Shown here one piece after another: positions 1-8,465 of a stretch of 64,000 bases of DNA. The notes below the pieces were generated by a model that saw nothing but the letters and a program-made list of their open reading frames with translations, did no database searches and was not told the DNA's origin. The position numbers were made by a program, and so were the translations under genes. Within the stretch, counting starts at the first letter, position 1, and the number at the start of each line of letters is the position of its first letter. The stretch covers positions 2,790,001 through 2,854,000 of the forward strand of contig NZ_VFPU01000001.1 in the NCBI RefSeq assembly GCF_006716885.1, given 5' to 3'. The DNA is from Ornithinimicrobium humiphilum. Lineage in GTDB: Bacteria > Actinomycetota > Actinomycetes > Actinomycetales > Dermatophilaceae.

Positions 1-344
1 GGCTCGCGGGAGAGCACGGTCGTCGTCCCGTCGACGTGACCCTGGACGACGTGGCCGCCCAGCCGGCCGTCGGCGCGGAGGGCGCGCTCGAGGTTGACGG
101 GGTCGCCGGGCCGCAGCCGGCCGAGCGTGGTGCGGGCCAGCGTCTCGGCCATGACGTCGGCCGTGAAGCCCTGGGGACTGCTGCCGGTGACGGTCAGGCA
201 GACCCCGTCTACGGCGATCGATTCGCCGTGCCGCGCGTCGGCGGCGACCGTGGGGGCGTGCACCTCCAGCACGCAGGAGTCGCCGTCCGACCCGTCGGTG
301 CGGGCGGTCAGGGTGCCGAGCTCTTCGACGATGCCGGTGAACAT
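1..344 (-). CDS. ribE: Riboflavin synthase alpha subunit, 5'-proximal part (cut by window edge)
   Basis: Converts two 6,7-dimethyl-8-ribityllumazine molecules into riboflavin in the cytoplasm. Only the first 114 codons are in the window. The product begins [10 protein letters not shown], the classic N-terminus of the lumazine-binding fold, with VDGVCLTV near residues 45-52 and [11 protein letters not shown] near 96-106, both typical of the first lumazine-binding barrel. ATG is preceded by an AGGAGGA-like ribosome site that overlaps the end of ribD, and only 4 bp separate the genes, so the two are surely cotranscribed. The truncation is caused by the window boundary, not by mutation. The usual order in actinobacteria continues with ribBA and ribH to the left. 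Confidence 0.93.
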   Translation of the reverse strand, partial: MFTGIVEELGTLTARTDGSDGDSCVLEVHAPTVAADARHGESIAVDGVCLTVTGSSPQGFTADVMAETLARTTLGRLRPGDPVNLERALRADGRLGGHVVQGHVDGTTTVLSRE

Positions 345-348
345 GGGG

Positions 349-1416
349 TCAGTCCTCCTGGAGGGAGCGGGTGGTGGTGGGAAGCAGGGAGGCCGGGCCG
401 GGCTCCGAGGCGGCGCCGGCGGGGACCAGGCGCAGCCGGACGTCGGGCCCGACGCGCGCCACGTCGACGAGGCGCAGCCGGGGTGCGTCGGCGAGGGTGC
501 CGACGCCGAGGTCGGGGACGGCCGGGGCGCCGCTCCCGAGCAGCACGGGCGCGACGTAGGACAGGACCTCGTCGACGCAGCCGGCGGCCCAGAAGGCGCC
601 GGCCAGGGTGGGCCCGCCCTCCAGGAGCACGGTGCGCGCACCGTGCTCCACCAGCACACGCAGCACCTCCCGGGGGTCGTGCGTGCGCAGGTGCAGCACC
701 GGGGACGGGCCGCCACGGAGGCGGGCGCCGGCGGGAAGCTCGCGACGCCCGACCACCACGCGCAGCGGCTGGGTGGCCAGCTCGTGCCCCTCCGGCGTGC
801 GGGCGGTCAGGGCGGGATCGTCCGCGAGGGCGGTGCCGGTGCCGACGACGATCGCGTCGACCCGGGCACGCAGGGCGTGGGCGTCGGCGCGGGACTCGGG
901 CGAGGAGATCCAGCGGCTGGTCCCGTCGGCCGCGGCGACCCTGCCGTCGAGGGAGCCCGCGATCTTCCAGGTCACGTGGGGGCGGCCCAGCGCGGCGGCC
1001 CGGGCCCAGTCGGCGACGAGGGCGTAGGAGGCGGCGTGCGGGTGCTGCTCGACGGCCACCCCGGCTCTCGTCAGCCGGGCGGCACCCCCGGTGGCGGACG
1101 CGGTCGGCTCGGGCACGGCATACACGACCGCGGCGACGCCCGCCTCGAGGAGGGCCTGCGTGCAGGGCGGCGTCCGGCCGTGGTGCGCGCACGGCTCGAG
1201 GGTCACGTAGGCGGTGGCGCCCCGGGCCCGCCCGCCGGCCGCGGCGATCGCGGCGACCTCGGCGTGCGGGGTGCCCGCGCCGCGGTGGTGACCCTCCCCG
1301 ACGATCTCGCCGTCGGGGGCGACCAGGACGCACCCGACGCGAGGGTTGCGGTCGCGGGCCGGGCCCAGGCGGGCGCGGGCGACCGCTCGGTCCAGGTAGT
1401 GGTCGGTGCTCGTCAC
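349..1416 (-). CDS. ribD: Bifunctional riboflavin biosynthesis deaminase/reductase RibD
   Basis: Carries out the second and third steps of riboflavin synthesis: deamination of the diaminopyrimidine phosphate, then NADPH reduction of the ribosyl side chain. The N-terminal deaminase has the zinc site HAE (51-53) and [11 protein letters not shown] (75-85). The C-terminal half, from about 150, is the RibD reductase fold with the [16 protein letters not shown] stretch (here [12 protein letters not shown]). At 355 aa the length is normal for the fused enzyme. It starts at GTG and is followed at once by ribE. An FMN riboswitch lies about 130 bp upstream, so FMN should repress the operon. Confidence 0.95.
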   Translation of the reverse strand: MTSTDHYLDRAVARARLGPARDRNPRVGCVLVAPDGEIVGEGHHRGAGTPHAEVAAIAAAGGRARGATAYVTLEPCAHHGRTPPCTQALLEAGVAAVVYAVPEPTASATGGAARLTRAGVAVEQHPHAASYALVADWARAAALGRPHVTWKIAGSLDGRVAAADGTSRWISSPESRADAHALRARVDAIVVGTGTALADDPALTARTPEGHELATQPLRVVVGRRELPAGARLRGGPSPVLHLRTHDPREVLRVLVEHGARTVLLEGGPTLAGAFWAAGCVDEVLSYVAPVLLGSGAPAVPDLGVGTLADAPRLRLVDVARVGPDVRLRLVPAGAASEPGPASLLPTTTRSLQED

Positions 1417-1547
1417 CGTCTCCTCCGTCTCGTCGTGCGACCCCGGAGGGGGACGACGGGAGACGGGTGCGACGACGAGGGACCGCCGTGCCCGGACGCC
1501 GGGTCGCCAGGACCCGACGCCGACGGCGATCCGTCGACGCTCGCGCT

Positions 1548-1661
1548 GCCTCCCATCCGGACTTTCACCGTCGGTCCCGGAGTTTCACCGGGTCAACCGG
1601 CCGCTGGCTGCGGTCGGGTCGCGGACTGTCACCGCCGGCTCGGAGTTTCACCGACCCCGGA
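1548..1661 (-). promoter_or_regulatory. FMN riboswitch (RFN element) of the rib operon
   Basis: Read on the minus strand, the segment contains the RFN signature blocks in order: a GGTGAAACTCC block followed by a GCCGGCGGTGA block, a variable GC-rich arm, a second GGTGAAACTCCGGG block, CCGACGGTGA, and AGTCCGGATGGGAGG closing the multiloop. Spacing and order match the known FMN aptamer. About 130 nt separate it from the ribD GTG, room for an expression platform. A GGGTC/GACCC hairpin at 1501-1515 lies in that leader. It should shut down ribD-ribE when FMN is abundant. Confidence 0.93.
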
Positions 1662-1750
1662 GCGCGTGTCGTGCCCGGGAGGCTAGCAGCCGTTGCTGGG
1701 GGTTCCGTCGTCCGCGAGGCCCGACCACCCCGCACCGCATCCAGCAGTTC

Positions 1751-1768
1751 CCCAGGACATTCCCAGGA
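1751..1768 (+). promoter_or_regulatory. Period-11 direct repeat upstream of the response regulator
   Basis: Two copies of CCCAGGA (1751-1757 and 1762-1768) are exactly 11 bp apart, one helical turn, and end 21 bp before the regulator ATG. OmpR/PhoP-type regulators bind such head-to-tail repeats as dimers. The same pattern recurs before the protease gene at 4554-4570. Autoregulation by the encoded response regulator is inferred. Confidence 0.5.
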
Positions 1769-1788
1769 ATGGGGCGGACCCTGGGAGC

Positions 1789-2502
1789 ATGAGCACGACT
1801 CCCCCCACCGAGCCCGAGGCCACCCTGCTGGTGGTCGAGGACGAGACCAACATCCGCGAGCTGCTCACCACGAGCCTGCGGTTCGCGGGGTTCGAGGTGC
1901 ACGCCGCGCCCGACGGCCGCACCGCCCTGGAGCTGGCGGCCAAGCACGACGTCGACCTCGCCGTGCTCGACATCATGCTCCCGGACATCGACGGCTTCCA
2001 GATCACGCGGACGCTGCGCGACGCCGGCCGCGACATGCCGATCCTCTTCCTCACCGCCAAGGACTCCCTCGACGACAAGGTCAAGGGTCTGACGGTCGGC
2101 GGCGACGACTACGTCACCAAACCCTTCAGCCTCGAGGAGGTCGTGGCCCGCATCCGCGCGGTCCTGCGCCGCACCCGCGTGGTGCCGGAGGAGGACGACC
2201 ACGTGCTGCGTGTCGCCGACCTCGAGCTCGACGAGGACAGCCACGAGGTGCGCCGGGCCGGCAAGGTCATCGAGGTCTCCCCGACCGAGTTCAAGCTCCT
2301 GCGCTACCTCATGCTCAACCCGGGCCGGGTGCTGTCCAAGGCGCAGATCCTCGACCACGTCTGGGACTACGACTTCCGCGGCGAGATGAACATCGTGGAG
2401 TCCTACATCTCCTACCTGCGCCGCAAGATCGACGTCGTCGGCGAGCCCCTCATCCACACCAAGCGGGGCGTCGGCTACGTGCTGCGCGCCCCGCGCGACT
2501 GA
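1789..2502 (+). CDS. PhoP/TcrX-like OmpR-family response regulator
   Basis: DNA-binding response regulator of 237 aa. The receiver domain has the acidic pocket E17-D18, phospho-acceptor D61 in VLDIMLPD, T89 and K111 in YVTKPF. The segment SLEEVVARIRAVLRRT and the C-terminal winged helix (SPTEFKLLRYLMLNPGRVLSK, RGVGYVLR) are much like mycobacterial PhoP. I chose the ATG at 1789, where receiver-like sequence begins just downstream and an upstream repeat fits promoter spacing. Earlier in-frame starts add a proline-rich stretch without family support. The histidine kinase follows 34 bp downstream. Phosphorylated regulator probably acts on its own gene and on the protease at 4603. Confidence 0.92.
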   Translation: MSTTPPTEPEATLLVVEDETNIRELLTTSLRFAGFEVHAAPDGRTALELAAKHDVDLAVLDIMLPDIDGFQITRTLRDAGRDMPILFLTAKDSLDDKVKGLTVGGDDYVTKPFSLEEVVARIRAVLRRTRVVPEEDDHVLRVADLELDEDSHEVRRAGKVIEVSPTEFKLLRYLMLNPGRVLSKAQILDHVWDYDFRGEMNIVESYISYLRRKIDVVGEPLIHTKRGVGYVLRAPRD

Positions 2503-2536
2503 CCGCGCGCCGGCACCGCCGGCACCCCTCGTCGAC

Positions 2537-4090
2537 GTGACCTTCCTCCGCCGCCTGCGCAGCACGGCCTACCAGCGGCTGCACAACATGTCGCTGACGC
2601 GGCGGCTCGTCGCCGTCGTCGTGCTCATGGTGATGGCGGCCTACCTGCTGACCATCTCGGTGACGATGACGATGCTGCGCAGCTATCTCGTCGACCGCGC
2701 CGACGACGACCTCCAGGCCTACCTCGAGCCGCTGGCGGCGAGCACCGTCACCCAGCTGCTGGGCAGGTCGGGCCAGGAGCAGCCGGTCTTCATCCCGCCG
2801 AACAACTACTACATCGTCTTCCTCCCCGCCTACGACACGCTGCCCGCGCGCGACCTCGTGCTGCCCTACCAGCAGATCACCCAGAGCCGCCCCGACGTCG
2901 ACCGCGAGGCGGTGGACGCCCAGCCCCTGCGGGAGCCGTTCACGGTCGACGCCGAGCAGGGGGACGGCCAGTGGCGGGTCGCGGCGCTGCGCTTCTACGA
3001 CAGCCAGGGCCGGGAGGCGGGCACGATCGTCGTCGGGCTCCCGCTCAGCGGGGTGGACGAGACCGTCCGGCAGCTCGGCCTCATCATGGCCGCCATCGGG
3101 GTCGCGACGCTGGTCATGGTCGGGGTGCTCGGCTGGTTCGCGGTGCGTCGCGCCTTCCGCCCGCTCACCCGGATCGAGGACACCGCGGCGGCGATCGCGG
3201 CGGGCGACCTGTCCCGCCGCGTCCCGCCCCGCGACGCCCACGACGAGGTCGGCTCCCTGTCGGAGTCGATCAACCGGATGCTCGCCCAGATCGAGCACTC
3301 CTTCGCCGTCCGCGAGGCCTCCGAGCAGCGGATGCGCGACTTCGTCGCCGACGCGTCCCACGAGCTGCGGACCCCGCTGGCCACGGTGCGGGGGTATGCC
3401 GAGCTCTACCGGGTGGGCGCGGTGGCACCGGACGACGTGGGCGGGGCGATGAAGCGCATCGAGGACGAGGCGAGCCGGATGACGGGCCTCGTCGAGGACC
3501 TCCTGACCCTCACCCGGCTGGACTCCGAGCCGGCCATGTCACCGACCCGGGTCGACCTCACCGTGCTCGCCAGCGACGTGGTGCAGGACGCCCGGGTGCG
3601 CGCCCCCGACCGGCAGGTGTCGCTCCGGGCGGTCGAGGGCGGGCGCGGCGACCGGTTGCCGGTCGTCGTCGGCGAGGACGGCGGCCTGCGGCAGGTGCTG
3701 ACCAACCTCGTGGCCAACGCCCTGACCCACACCCCGGCGGGCACGCCCGTCGAGGTGGCCGTCGGCACGCTCGACGACCAGGTGGTCGTCGAGGTGCGCG
3801 ACCACGGTCCCGGGCTCGACCCCGAGGCCGCCGAGCGGGTCTTCGAACGTTTCTACCGGGCCGACCGTTCGCGCAGCCGCCAGTCGGGCGGCACCGGCCT
3901 CGGGCTGCCGATCGCCGCGGCGATCGTCGCGCGCCACGGTGGCACCGTGCGGCACGTGCCGACGCCCGGGGGCGGCGCCACCTTCCAGGTGCGGCTCCCG
4001 GCCGCGCCCCCTCGGACCGAGACCGAGCCAGAGGTCGACGACGCCGAGGACGCCGAGGACGCCGAGGAGCAGGGCACCGACCGCCGCTGA
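2537..4090 (+). CDS. Membrane sensor histidine kinase (PhoR/MprB-like)
   Basis: Cognate sensor of the preceding regulator, 517 aa, GTG start. Transmembrane segment 1 spans about 24-47. An extracytoplasmic domain of roughly 130 residues follows, then transmembrane segment 2 about 175-200. A HAMP linker (RRAFRPLTRIEDTA) leads to the dimerization helix with phospho-accepting H275 in SHELRTPL. The catalytic domain shows an N box (NLVANALTHT), G1 (VRDHGPGLD), F box (FERFYRAD) and G2 (GGTGLGL). The acidic tail after about 495 (DDAEDAEDAEEQ) is low complexity. The stimulus is not visible. The PepD-like protease downstream suggests envelope stress. Confidence 0.92.
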   Translation: MTFLRRLRSTAYQRLHNMSLTRRLVAVVVLMVMAAYLLTISVTMTMLRSYLVDRADDDLQAYLEPLAASTVTQLLGRSGQEQPVFIPPNNYYIVFLPAYDTLPARDLVLPYQQITQSRPDVDREAVDAQPLREPFTVDAEQGDGQWRVAALRFYDSQGREAGTIVVGLPLSGVDETVRQLGLIMAAIGVATLVMVGVLGWFAVRRAFRPLTRIEDTAAAIAAGDLSRRVPPRDAHDEVGSLSESINRMLAQIEHSFAVREASEQRMRDFVADASHELRTPLATVRGYAELYRVGAVAPDDVGGAMKRIEDEASRMTGLVEDLLTLTRLDSEPAMSPTRVDLTVLASDVVQDARVRAPDRQVSLRAVEGGRGDRLPVVVGEDGGLRQVLTNLVANALTHTPAGTPVEVAVGTLDDQVVVEVRDHGPGLDPEAAERVFERFYRADRSRSRQSGGTGLGLPIAAAIVARHGGTVRHVPTPGGGATFQVRLPAAPPRTETEPEVDDAEDAEDAEEQGTDRR

Positions 4091-4105
4091 CGGGGCCCCG
4101 CCCTG

Positions 4106-4525
4106 CTAGACGACGGCCTCGAGGAACTTCTGGGTCCGCTCGTGCTGCGGCCGGGTGAAGATCTCCTCCGGCGGGGCCTCCTCGAGCACCCGACCGCCGT
4201 CGAACATCATCACGCGGTCCGAGACGTCCCGCGCGAACTGCATCTCGTGGGTGACGATGAGCATCGTGATGTCCGTGGTCGCCGCGACGTCCTTGAGCAC
4301 CGCGAGCACGTCGCCGACGAGCTCGGGGTCCAGGGCCGAGGTGACCTCGTCGAGGAGCAGGATCTCAGGGTCCATGGCCAGCGCCCGGGCGATCGCGACC
4401 CGCTGCTGCTGCCCGCCGGAGAGCTGCGTCGGGTGGGCGTCCGCCCGGTGGCGCAGCCCGACGCGGTCGAGCAGGGCCAGCGCCTTCTCGTGCGCCTCCT
4501 CGGGCCCGTGATGCGCGCCGCCAGG
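4106..4525 (-). pseudogene. Truncated amino-acid ABC transporter ATPase (C-terminal half only)
   Basis: The frame encodes the second half of a GlnQ/EhuA-type ATPase: signature LSGGQQQRVAIARAL, Walker B with ILLLDEVTSALDPE, the switch His in IVTHEMQFARD, and a family-typical C-terminus. The N-terminal half with Walker A is missing, because an in-frame stop lies at 4526-4528 and only about 75 bp separate it from the divergent protease gene. No partner permease or binding protein is nearby. It cannot hydrolyse ATP on its own and looks like the residue of a deletion that joined the kinase region to the protease promoter. A start at 4375 would give 89 aa, probably not functional. Confidence 0.8.
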
Positions 4526-4553
4526 TCACCCGCACCGGCGTTTCCAGCAGAAC

Positions 4554-4570
4554 CCCAGGCGTCTCACAGG
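4554..4570 (+). promoter_or_regulatory. Period-11 direct repeat upstream of the PepD-like protease
   Basis: CCCAGG (4554-4559) and CACAGG (4565-4570) are spaced exactly 11 bp, the same geometry and nearly the same sequence as the pair before the response regulator gene. The repeat ends 32 bp before the ATG of the protease. Likely a binding site of the PhoP-like regulator (inference). Confidence 0.45.
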
Positions 4571-4602
4571 GTCGTCGCACCCTGCGGTGCTCGAATGGCG
4601 TC

Positions 4603-5814
4603 ATGACCACGTACCCGTCCCAGCAGCAGAACGTCCCCGCGCCCACGCCGCAGCCCCGTGCAGGACGGCGCTGGGCCGACATCGGCATCGCCAGCATCCT
4701 GTCGGCCCTGCTCGCCACGGGCGGGACCTACGCCGTGGTGACCGCGACCGACGGGGACGCGGGCCAGACCGGCAGCACCGCCGCGCAGACCACCGACGCC
4801 GGCGGGCAGACGAGCGACGCGGTCGAAGACGGTGCCGCGACCGGGACGCCGGCCAGCTTCACCACCGACGCCGAGTGGGCCGCCGTCGCCGAGGCCGTCG
4901 GGCCCAGCGTGGTCTCGATCGAGGTCGCGGGCTTCAGCGGCTCGGGCTCGGGCTCGGGCGTGGTCTGGGACGCCGAGGGCCACGTGATCACCAACGCGCA
5001 CGTCGTGGAGGGCGCCCAGGAGGTCCAGGTGGTGCTCGCCGACGGCCGCCGCTACGAGGCCACCGTGGCCGGCAGCGACCCCTCCAGCGACCTCGCCGTC
5101 CTATCGCTGGCCGACGCGCCGGACGACCTGTCCCCCATCGCGGTCGGCGACGACGCGGCCCTGCGGGTGGGCGACCCCGTGATGGCCGTGGGCAACCCCC
5201 TGGGCCTGTCGGGCACCGTCACCACCGGGATCGTCAGCGCGCTGGACCGCCCGGTGACCACCGAGGCCGTCAACGCGCAGACCGGCATCCCCGAGGCGGT
5301 CGTCACCAACGCCATCCAGACCTCGGCCGCGATCAACCCCGGCAACTCCGGCGGGGCCCTGGTCAACGCCGCCGGCGAGCTCGTGGGCATCAACTCCTCG
5401 ATCGCCTCCATCGCCTCCCCGGGCCAGAGCCAGGCCGGCTCGATCGGGATCGGCTTCGCGATCCCGGCCGGCAAGGTGCGGCTCATCGCCGACCAGCTCA
5501 TCGAGACCGGGCGGGCCGAGCACGCCTTCCTCGGCGTCGGTCTCGCCGACGGCTCGGCCGAGGTCGACGGCGCGGTGCGCACCGGCGCGCTGGTCCGCCA
5601 GGTCGAGCCCGGCTCCCCCGCCGCCGGGGCGGGGCTGCAGGACGGCGACCTCATCACCGCGATCGACGGCGAGCACGTGACCTCCAGCCTGGCCCTGGTC
5701 GGCCAGATCCGCGAGCGCGGCACCGGGGAGGAGGCCGAGCTGGAGTACGTCCGCGACGGCGAGCTGGCCACGGTCTCGGTCACCCTCGACACGCGCCCGG
5801 ACGAGCAGCCCTGA
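4603..5814 (+). CDS. Membrane-anchored trypsin-like serine protease with PDZ domain (PepD/HtrA-like)
   Basis: Envelope quality-control protease, 403 aa. A short cytoplasmic N-terminus (about 1-26) precedes one transmembrane segment (about 27-48), then a low-complexity linker. The protease domain carries the triad H133 (VITNAHVVEG), D163 (SSDLAVLSL) and S249 (NPGNSGGAL). A PDZ domain occupies about 305-395 (VEPGSPAAGAGLQDGDLITAIDG). Catalytic site and PDZ should lie outside the membrane. The two-component system lies just upstream and shares a promoter repeat. In Mycobacterium tuberculosis the mprA-mprB-pepD order is analogous and MprA controls pepD. Start ATG is clear. Confidence 0.92.
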   Translation: MTTYPSQQQNVPAPTPQPRAGRRWADIGIASILSALLATGGTYAVVTATDGDAGQTGSTAAQTTDAGGQTSDAVEDGAATGTPASFTTDAEWAAVAEAVGPSVVSIEVAGFSGSGSGSGVVWDAEGHVITNAHVVEGAQEVQVVLADGRRYEATVAGSDPSSDLAVLSLADAPDDLSPIAVGDDAALRVGDPVMAVGNPLGLSGTVTTGIVSALDRPVTTEAVNAQTGIPEAVVTNAIQTSAAINPGNSGGALVNAAGELVGINSSIASIASPGQSQAGSIGIGFAIPAGKVRLIADQLIETGRAEHAFLGVGLADGSAEVDGAVRTGALVRQVEPGSPAAGAGLQDGDLITAIDGEHVTSSLALVGQIRERGTGEEAELEYVRDGELATVSVTLDTRPDEQP

Positions 5815-5825
5815 CCACCTGCGGC

Positions 5826-5866
5826 GGACGCCGCCGGGAGGGCACCTCGCCCGCCCGGTGGCGTCC
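5826..5866 (+). terminator. Putative terminator after the protease gene
   Basis: An imperfect hairpin with 7-bp outer arms GGACGCC (5826-5832) and GGCGTCC (5860-5866) and an inner CCGGG/CCCGG stem begins 11 bp after the protease stop. There is no U-tract, as is common in GC-rich actinomycetes. Confidence 0.45.
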
Positions 5867-5954
5867 ACCGCCCCGGGGGGCCGGCTCGTCGTAGGCTGGC
5901 CGGACGGACGCCGCGGCCCGCGGCGTCATCCGCTCGCGCAAGGAGATCCGGCAC

Positions 5955-7172
5955 GTGAAGATCGCTGTCCTGGGCGGTGACGGGTTCTGCGGCTGGCCCG
6001 CGGCCCTGCACCTGTCCGACCTCGGTCACGACGTCCTCATCGTCGACAACCTGTCCCGCCGTCGCATCGACGAGGAGCTCGGGGCGTCGTCCCTGACGCC
6101 GATCGCGAGCCCGCAGGAGCGGGTGGCCGCCTGGCAGGAGGTCTCCGGCCGGCGGATCGGGCTCGAGCTGCTCGACGTCGCGCAGGACTACGAGGGGCTC
6201 GTCGAGCTCCTGCTCCGCGAGCGCCCGGACGCCCTCGTCCACTTCGCCGAGCAGCGTGCCGCCCCCTACTCGATGAAGTCCCCGGCCCACAAGCGCTACA
6301 CGGTCGACAACAACGTCAACGCCACCCACAACGTGCTCTGCGCGCTCGTGGAGACCGGGCTCGACGCGCACCTGGTCCACCTCGGCACGATGGGCGTCTA
6401 CGGCTACGGCACGGCCGGGATGAAGATCCCCGAGGGCTACCTCGACGTCGAGGTGACGACCCAGACCGGGGAGCGGATCCCGCAGCAGATGCTCTACCCG
6501 TCCAACCCCGGGTCGATCTACCACATGACCAAGTGCCTCGACCAGCAGCTCTTCGCCTACTACGCCAAGAACGACCGGCTGCGGATCACCGACCTGCACC
6601 AGGGCATCATCTGGGGCACCCACACGCAGCAGACGCTGCGCGACGAGCGGCTGATCAACCGCTTCGACTACGACGGCGACTACGGCACCGTGCTCAACCG
6701 CTTCCTCATGCAGGCCGCGGTGGGCTACCCGCTCACGGTGCACGGCACCGGCGGGCAGACGCGGGCCTTCATCCACATCCGCGACATGGTGCGCTGCGTC
6801 CAGATCGCGCTGGAGAACCCGCCGGCCGGCGGTGACCGCGTCAAGATCTTCAACCAGATGACCGAGACCCACCGGGTCCGCGACCTCGCCGAGCTGGTCG
6901 CCCGGATCAGCGGCGCCACGGTCGAGCTGGTGCCCAACCCGCGGCACGAGGCCGCGGAGAACGAGCTGCACGTCTCCAACGACACCTTCCTCGACCTGGG
7001 CCTGCAGCCCACGCTGCTCGAGGAGGGCCTCCTCCGGGAGGTCGAGGACGTCGCCCGGCGCTACGCCGACCGGGCCGACCTCGGCAAGATCCCGTGCACC
7101 TCGGTCTGGACCCGGGAGCAGCAGCCCGGCGTGCCCACCTCGCGGCCCGCCGCCGCGGCGCGCACGGCCTGA
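5955..7172 (+). CDS. sqdB: UDP-sulfoquinovose synthase (SQD1/SqdB family)
   Basis: Extended short-chain dehydrogenase, 405 aa, that in characterised members makes UDP-sulfoquinovose from UDP-glucose and sulfite with bound NAD. Visible features: GGDGFCG (8-14) nucleotide loop, FAEQRAAPYSM with R101, LGTMG with T145, and Y189-x3-K193. The downstream stretch ITDLHQGIIWG, then DGDYGTVLNRF, QAAVGYPLTVHGTGGQTRAFI and FNQMTE, follows plant and cyanobacterial SQD1 closely. This sets it apart from ordinary NDP-sugar epimerases. ATG has a GGAG site upstream. The glycosyltransferase starts 18 bp after the stop, giving the sqdB-sqdX arrangement of sulfolipid synthesis. Confidence 0.88.
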   Translation: MKIAVLGGDGFCGWPAALHLSDLGHDVLIVDNLSRRRIDEELGASSLTPIASPQERVAAWQEVSGRRIGLELLDVAQDYEGLVELLLRERPDALVHFAEQRAAPYSMKSPAHKRYTVDNNVNATHNVLCALVETGLDAHLVHLGTMGVYGYGTAGMKIPEGYLDVEVTTQTGERIPQQMLYPSNPGSIYHMTKCLDQQLFAYYAKNDRLRITDLHQGIIWGTHTQQTLRDERLINRFDYDGDYGTVLNRFLMQAAVGYPLTVHGTGGQTRAFIHIRDMVRCVQIALENPPAGGDRVKIFNQMTETHRVRDLAELVARISGATVELVPNPRHEAAENELHVSNDTFLDLGLQPTLLEEGLLREVEDVARRYADRADLGKIPCTSVWTREQQPGVPTSRPAAAARTA

Positions 7173-7190
7173 GCCGGCCGGCCTCCGCCC

Positions 7191-8366
7191 GTGCGCGTCG
7201 CGCTCTTCACCGAGGTCTTCCTGCCCAAGGTCGACGGCGTGGTCACCCGGGTGACCCGCACCCTCGACCAGCTGGCCGAGCTGGGGCACGAGGCCCTCGT
7301 CTTCGCACCGGGGGACCCTCCGGAGCGCTACGGCCCGCACCGCGTGGTGCGCGTCCGGTCGGTCTCCTTCCGGCCGTGGTACCCCGAGATCATGGTGGGC
7401 CTGCCCACCCCGCGGATCGCCCGGGAGATGCAGGCATTCCGCCCCGACGTGGTCCACGCCGTCAACCCGGTGTGGCTCGCCGCCTACGGCGTGCTGTCGG
7501 CCCGGCGCCGCAACCTGCCGCTGCTGGCCAGCTTCCACACCGACGTGCCGTCCTACACGACCGCCATCGGCGGTGGGCTCCAGGTGCTGCGGCGGCCGGT
7601 CCAGGGGTGGACGACCGGGCTGCACAACCTGGCCGAGGTCAACCTGTGCACGTCCGGGCAGATGGTCGACCGGGCCCGCGCCGTCGGCATCCGCGAGGTC
7701 GACCTGTGGCCGAAGGCGGTCGACACCACCGCCTACCACCCCGGCGCCGGCACGGCCGAGATGCGCGACCGCCTCACCGACGGTCATCCCGAGGCACCCC
7801 TCGTCCTCTACGTCGGTCGCCTGTCGCGGGAGAAGGACCTCGACCAGCTGCTCGAGCCGATCCGTCGGCTCGCCCCGCGCGGCGTGCGACTGGCCCTGGT
7901 CGGCTCGGGCCCCGGGCGCGAGGAGCTCGAGCGGGCCTTCGCCGGGACGCCGACGGTCTTCGCCGGCTACCTCGGCGGCGCCGACCTGGCTGCCGCCTAC
8001 GCGAGCGCGGACGTCTTCGCCTTCCCCTCCACCACCGAGACCCTGGGCCTCGTGGCCCTGGAGTCGATGGCCAGCGGCGTCCCCGTCGTCGGGGCCGACG
8101 CGGGCGGCATCCCCTTCGTCGTCGACGACGGCCGCACCGGCTTCCTCGTGCCGCCGGGCGACGCCGACGTCCTCACCGAGCGGCTCGGACGACTGCTCGA
8201 CGACGCCGGGCTGCGCGGCCGGATGGGCCGGGCGGCTCGTGAGGACGCCCTGAGCCACTCCTGGCGCGCGGCCACCGAGGCCCTGGTCGGCTTCTACGAG
8301 CTGGCGGTCGAGCGCCACGCCGGCCGCTCCCCGCTCCCCCGGCCGCTGCGCGCCCGGCGCCCCTGA
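7191..8366 (+). CDS. GT4 glycosyltransferase, probable sulfoquinovosyltransferase (SqdX-like)
   Basis: Retaining GT-B glycosyltransferase of 391 aa, GTG start. The N-terminus MRVALFTEVFLPKVDGVV is the acceptor-domain strand of GT4 enzymes. The sugar-nucleotide domain has E283-x7-E291 (TETLGLVALESMASG) and GGIPFVVDDGRTGFLVPPGD. SqdX, MgtA and PimB-like enzymes share these motifs, so family alone does not fix the sugar. The gene sits 18 bp after a UDP-sulfoquinovose synthase, which makes transfer of sulfoquinovose to diacylglycerol the best guess (inference). A mannosyltransferase role in glycolipid assembly is the alternative. Confidence 0.78.
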   Translation: MRVALFTEVFLPKVDGVVTRVTRTLDQLAELGHEALVFAPGDPPERYGPHRVVRVRSVSFRPWYPEIMVGLPTPRIAREMQAFRPDVVHAVNPVWLAAYGVLSARRRNLPLLASFHTDVPSYTTAIGGGLQVLRRPVQGWTTGLHNLAEVNLCTSGQMVDRARAVGIREVDLWPKAVDTTAYHPGAGTAEMRDRLTDGHPEAPLVLYVGRLSREKDLDQLLEPIRRLAPRGVRLALVGSGPGREELERAFAGTPTVFAGYLGGADLAAAYASADVFAFPSTTETLGLVALESMASGVPVVGADAGGIPFVVDDGRTGFLVPPGDADVLTERLGRLLDDAGLRGRMGRAAREDALSHSWRAATEALVGFYELAVERHAGRSPLPRPLRARRP

Positions 8367-8370
8367 CCCC

Positions 8371-8390
8371 CGGCCCGCTCCCTCGGGCCG
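8371..8390 (+). terminator. Putative terminator of the sulfolipid pair
   Basis: Perfect hairpin CGGCCCG (8371-8377), 6-nt loop, CGGGCCG (8384-8390), 4 bp after the glycosyltransferase stop. No U-tract. Confidence 0.5.
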
Positions 8391-8409
8391 GCCGGGGGGG
8401 CTGCGAGGG

Positions 8410-8420
8410 CACGGCATACC
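8410..8420 (+). repeat. Example of dispersed word CACGGCATACC (nine exact copies in window)
   Basis: The 11-mer CACGGCATACC occurs on the plus strand at 8410, 10525, 14512, 27541, 29445 and 33842, and its complement at 23731, 34651 and 59690. The 8-mer core GGTATGCC/GGCATACC also occurs at 3393, 9469, 14581, 30310, 46585, 53122 and 57531. Copies lie in coding and non-coding DNA, on both strands and in different frames, so protein sequence does not explain them. Confidence 0.75.
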
Positions 8421-8465
8421 GGTGTAGCCTCGCTCCTCCCCCACCCCCGGACCCGGAGTTCCGTC

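Noticed and set aside
1..344. Broken riboflavin synthase
   Set aside because: The frame stays open to base 1 and is truncated only by the window start.
5955..7172. dTDP-glucose dehydratase or UDP-glucose epimerase
   Set aside because: The FAEQRAAPYSM, ITDLHQGIIWG and GGQTRAFI blocks follow UDP-sulfoquinovose synthase, not epimerases or dehydratases.
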